From: Rhynchonema sp. JSB1_4
Taxonomy: Eukaryota > Nematoda > Chromadorea > Monhysterida > Xyalidae
NCBI GenBank assembly: GCA_030248065.1
Contig: JASAMV010006835.1
Location: 124,001-188,000 of the forward strand
Direction: 5' to 3'
DNA: 64,000 nucleotides
Under the pieces are notes generated by a model. That model had not been told where the DNA came from. It saw nothing but the letters and a program-made list of their open reading frames with translations, and did no database searches. The position numbers were made by a program, and so were the translations under genes. Of the stretch, positions 60,480 through 64,000 are shown in pieces (the stretch's first letter is position 1; each line of letters opens with the position of its first letter).

Positions 60480-62798
60480 ATGTCAATATTTCTGCCTTTG
60501 CTCAGGATATCAGCTTTACTACTTTGGGTCGCAAGCCAGGTTTGCTTTGAAAAAAGATATTTTACTTTCTCAATATATCGAACCTTTATCTTTGTCGGAA
60601 TTCATATTTTTCAAATTCCCGCCCACTCTTATTCAGGCGCACGGCGACGGTCAGATCGAGTTGCGCCTGATTCGTTACCGTAACCCAGAACGGCGTTCAT
60701 CCGACGGGGCATGTTGTCGCTCAAACAGCCATTCAATGAAACATCAGTCATCCTGCCATTCTTCGTGCAACTCATTTGTGCGTGTCTGTCTCAAACAGTA
60801 CCAATCCAAAGTTGACCCCAGTCCACCCTGCGTTTATGGCAGTCGCCGTTTGGACATTTTTACGCGTGACGCAGTGGAGTTTAGCCAGCTGTCCAGTTAT
60901 GCGGCGCCATTGCAGTTTCCGTTCGACTTTCAGTGGCCGGTCAGTGGGTTTTTCTCTTTTATTCCATTTCATACGTCTTGTCATTGTGGACTGAAGTTAT
61001 TTCAAATTTAAAGTGCCAGTCTGATTAGTAATGTTGTTCACTTCGTGGGTGCAAAAACCCATGTGACCCTCATGATTTTTAATGCACAACATCACGTTTT
61101 GTAGACACATATAAACATGAATAAACCATTTCCCAAACAAAAGGATGGGAAAGCAGAGTTTTTGTGAAACTGCTTCATTCATTTTCCCGCTCTTATGAAT
61201 GCATACGCAGGTGTGCATCGTGCCTGCGCATAGTTAGTAAAAACCGATGCTTCAAAAACTGAGTCTGAGAAATTCTATCAAACACTTAGCCATAAATTCC
61301 CGGAATGGTTGAATGGGCAGATATCAATTGTGCAACAATCTTGATTATTATAGGGTGACTTCTCGCTGATCGTTGAAGTTTGGCACAATGTTACTGGGAC
61401 CGGGTTCGGAGAAGAAGGCAAGATATCATAATTTCTTTATTTATCCATTTTGAGTTTGTTGTTAATTCTCCATTTATGAAACAATGCTTGCAAAGCGACC
61501 CAGGTGGTAGTACACCTTATAATATGCAGCGTATGTCTTGCAAAAGTCACTGGTACCAGTTGTGAGCTTATCACAAAATATTTTGGCTGCTTGGCTGGCA
61601 GGCGCCCGCCAATAAATTATAGACTTCTTTATTCCGTGCAGTGCAAATGTTACCTTTGGTCTTCTGATTAAAATTCTCGGGTCCCATTTTTGAAGAAAAA
61701 AGTTTCGGCACTGAAAACTCACGCATTGAAGGGGTACCGATAAATCTACCAACTTCAGTGGCTCTCTAATCAATCGCTTTTGGTAATAAAACTGTAGTTT
61801 ATGTGTTTATAGAGTGTGTGAGCTGCACACGGGGGCACGCGACAGCCCAGGTACATACACTGTTGGTGACATTTTGTAAACAGTTGCCTATGGGGCCAAC
61901 TTACTCTTCGCACACAATACAGAAAATGCCACACTTTTCGTACTTTATTGTAATGTTGTTGATACTGCAACAATGGCAATAATGATGTGTTGGTGTACAC
62001 TTTCGGGAACGGCAGTGGCGGATCCAGCTTTTGGCCAACGGAGGGACCCCAAGGGAGGTCATGGCCCATGTGGCCCCCTGGATCCGCCCCTGGGGAACGG
62101 TATGCTTATTGCGGGTGAGAACGTAAAATGAGAAGTGTGCATGGCATAAAAGTAGTAACTTATAGGGGGCTAGAAATATGGGTGTTCAGCACGGGCCTTC
62201 GTTTCATTCTCTTTGGGGCACAAGGCCTGAACCTCTGGATCGTGACAGAAGGGGATAATTTCTGGAACAATGTGACATCTCATCCAAAAACTTTTTGAAA
62301 CATCAGACCAAAACATTTTTCAGCGTCGAAACAACTGCTGGTGCGTGTGGCCGAACCGCGTCATTTGCTGATGTCGCCTGAGTGGACGCACGAAACACAC
62401 ACAAACGCGTTGACTGCGTCGAGCATTGAGTTCGAGTACAGGATGGTCTGTCAGAGAGACTACTTTGGACCGAATTGTGCCAAGTGCGTTAATATTTTGG
62501 ATCACGTTGTTGTTATCGTAGGATTATAGCTGCACAACGCACTTCTTTCTGACCAATCAATGCTTTGTGCCCCCTCCCGATGGGTATGATAACAAGGGAT
62601 AAGTTGTTTGTCGTCCTGCCCATCGTCAGTAAATTATCAGACTGCTCGATTCACCAAACCCAAACTTTTTCACAAATTTAACAACTTTCAGATACTGTCG
62701 CGCCCGAAATTCCACCACCACTGGTCAGCATTACTACTGTGATGTGAACGGGAACAAAAAATGCTACGTCGGTTGGACTGGAACGAACTGTCAGGAGT
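60480..62798 (+). CDS. Delta-like Notch ligand (DSL family), 5' part
   Basis: Single-pass membrane ligand for Notch; only the N-terminal part is in the window. Five exons in phase: 60480-60539 (signal peptide MSIFLPLLRISALLLWVASQ), 60637-60939, 61354-61417, 62324-62483, 62692-62798; 231 codons so far. The MNNL domain is GDGQIELRLIRYRNP, then CC, SFVRVCLKQYQSKVDPSPPC, PLQFPFDFQWPGDFSLIVEV. The DSL domain is FEYRMVCQRDYFGPNCAKYC, RARNSTTTGQHYYC, KCYVGWTGTNCQ, with all six DSL cysteines. EGF repeats, the membrane segment and the tail must lie beyond 64000, since no EGF exon was found in 62799-64000. The ATG is supported by the signal peptide and by its splice into the conserved MNNL start. Intron 3 appears to use a GC donor (GAAG|GCAAGA) and hosts a hAT MITE. 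Confidence 0.93.
62013..62092. mobile_element. hAT MITE with perfect 8-bp target duplication
   Basis: CAGTGGCGGATCCAG at the left is mirrored by CTGGATCCGCCCCTG at the right, and GGGAACGG is repeated exactly on both sides (62005-62012 and 62093-62100). An 80-bp miniature element of the hAT superfamily in intron 3 of the Delta-like gene. Confidence 0.93.
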
Positions 62799-64000
62799 GT
62801 GAGTTGATGTTTCATGGTTTTCTTTGAATTTTTGGGCTTCATTTTTGTTCTCGTTAGTTGAAACGTTAATGAAACGGCAGATGTGTCTTTAGAAACGAGC
62901 AATTAAAATTCTAAACAATAGCCAATTTGAGCACAACTCAAAGTCAATAACAAGTGCAAAAGTCATATCAGTCTGTCTGACAAAAAGGTACCCCATTGTT
63001 CTTTCACAAGTGTACCTAATTAGCGCACACCTGTGTGTTTTTTGCACCGGGGGTCTCTGCTTGTGTACACGCAACGCTTCGCGCCTCAGACTAGAATGTC
63101 AACAAATGGTTTACATTGGACTTTGTTTCCGGTCCTGAACAATGAGCTCGGCATTAGTGTAAAAACGTTGTTTTTGCTGTTCTCAGTTGTGTTCGGGGTC
63201 CCGTTGTTGGGAACTTATTCATAACTGTTTAGTGAACCAAAATGTATCCAAAATATCACAAGTTTTGCACAATTGATGTACGCACGTACTGTACCTAACA
63301 TGCGCATTGTTTGTTGCGCCCCATATCCACCTAATAATGGGGTCGCACCTTCGGGGCATGTTTACCCCACCGTTGTGTGGTGGGTGGTAACCTGCACATT
63401 TACATTTCGTGGTGCACGTTGTTGTCTTCAACTCCGCACCATCTGCTTGACGCTTCAACGTCTCATGCATATGGCGTGGGGATGACCCACTCATTACATG
63501 GGTATAGGTAGACACATGAGTCTTTTTGGTTCGAAAAGGTCTGTTGCATGAAAATATGGACATCTGGACGAAAGGGGGAGCGGTTATCACTTGATGGATA
63601 GGGCACGAAGAATTGAGATGTCTGGAAAATGAGATTTGGGGATCATGGCATTTTCTTGTGAAGTTCTGTTGGTAATATCTTTTATAGTTTTTCTATTTGG
63701 GCGCGTCAGTGCGTATAATACTCTCAAATCCATACTGTACCACAAACAAATAGAAACATTTCTGGTCACAACAAGCATACAGCGTGATGCAAGCAAAAGC
63801 ACTTGAGAAATCGTCACATGTTTATCGAAAACACACATACATACATAGAAAGAAATTCATGTGCGCGCAAATGCGTAACACCTGGCGTGTTTGTCTCTGG
63901 CGCACACGCATTATCACGTTTTGCTTTCTGCATCAAACGTGCACTTGATAATAAAACAGATGCCCGCTGAATGTTAGTCACCAGGGTTAAAGAAATTATT
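62799..64000. other. Start of a long intron of the Delta-like gene
   Basis: Follows the donor GAGT|GTGAGT. No EGF-type cysteine pattern is seen to the window end. One TGATGTTTCA decamer lies near 62806, eight bases after the donor. ORFs here are short and unremarkable. Confidence 0.6.

Overview
The window is nuclear DNA from an invertebrate animal, most likely a protostome. Coding sequence is split into many short exons (mostly 50-230 bp) with GT-AG introns, and the proteins are animal-specific: a giant immunoglobulin/fibronectin muscle kinase, a voltage-gated K+ channel and a Delta-type Notch ligand. The species cannot be fixed from the sequence. Exon chains were built by hand, using splice sites, reading phase and protein similarity together. 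Boundaries may be off by one or two bases, and first exons are the weakest part.

Layout. 1-7.9 kb: mostly non-coding, with a candidate minus-strand exon chain (1304-6290), a MITE and a hAT-like element. 8.78-12.5 kb, minus strand: a complete-looking nine-exon Kv channel (about 498 residues). 12.7-15.2 kb, minus strand: a phase-consistent chain of exons for an unrecognised Ser-rich protein, possibly the 5' part of the same transcription unit. 15.2-17.8 kb: non-coding, with three small hairpin elements. 17.79-40.22 kb, plus strand: about 64 exons of an MLCK/Stretchin/titin-family protein with the order Ig-FN3-kinase-regulatory tail-Ig, then about 19 more Ig domains and one FN3; the 5' end was not found, the 3' end and poly(A) signal were. 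42.18-43.76 kb, minus strand: a five-exon ChaC gamma-glutamylcyclotransferase, convergent with the kinase gene. 46.0-46.9 kb, minus strand: a 5'-truncated LINE reverse-transcriptase fragment. 47-60.5 kb: about 13 kb without recognisable genes, holding a Tc1/mariner-type MITE. 60.48-62.80 kb, plus strand: the first five exons (signal peptide, MNNL, DSL) of a Delta-like ligand that runs off the window.

The genes are functionally unrelated: muscle structure and signalling (giant kinase), membrane excitability (Kv), glutathione turnover (ChaC) and Notch signalling (Delta). What ties the window together is a dense load of short inverted-repeat transposons in introns and spacers. One 1.1-kb TTAA-flanked foldback element ends three bases before an exon of the kinase gene begins. 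The decamer TGAAACATCA also recurs about 20 times in otherwise unrelated contexts, which is far above chance.
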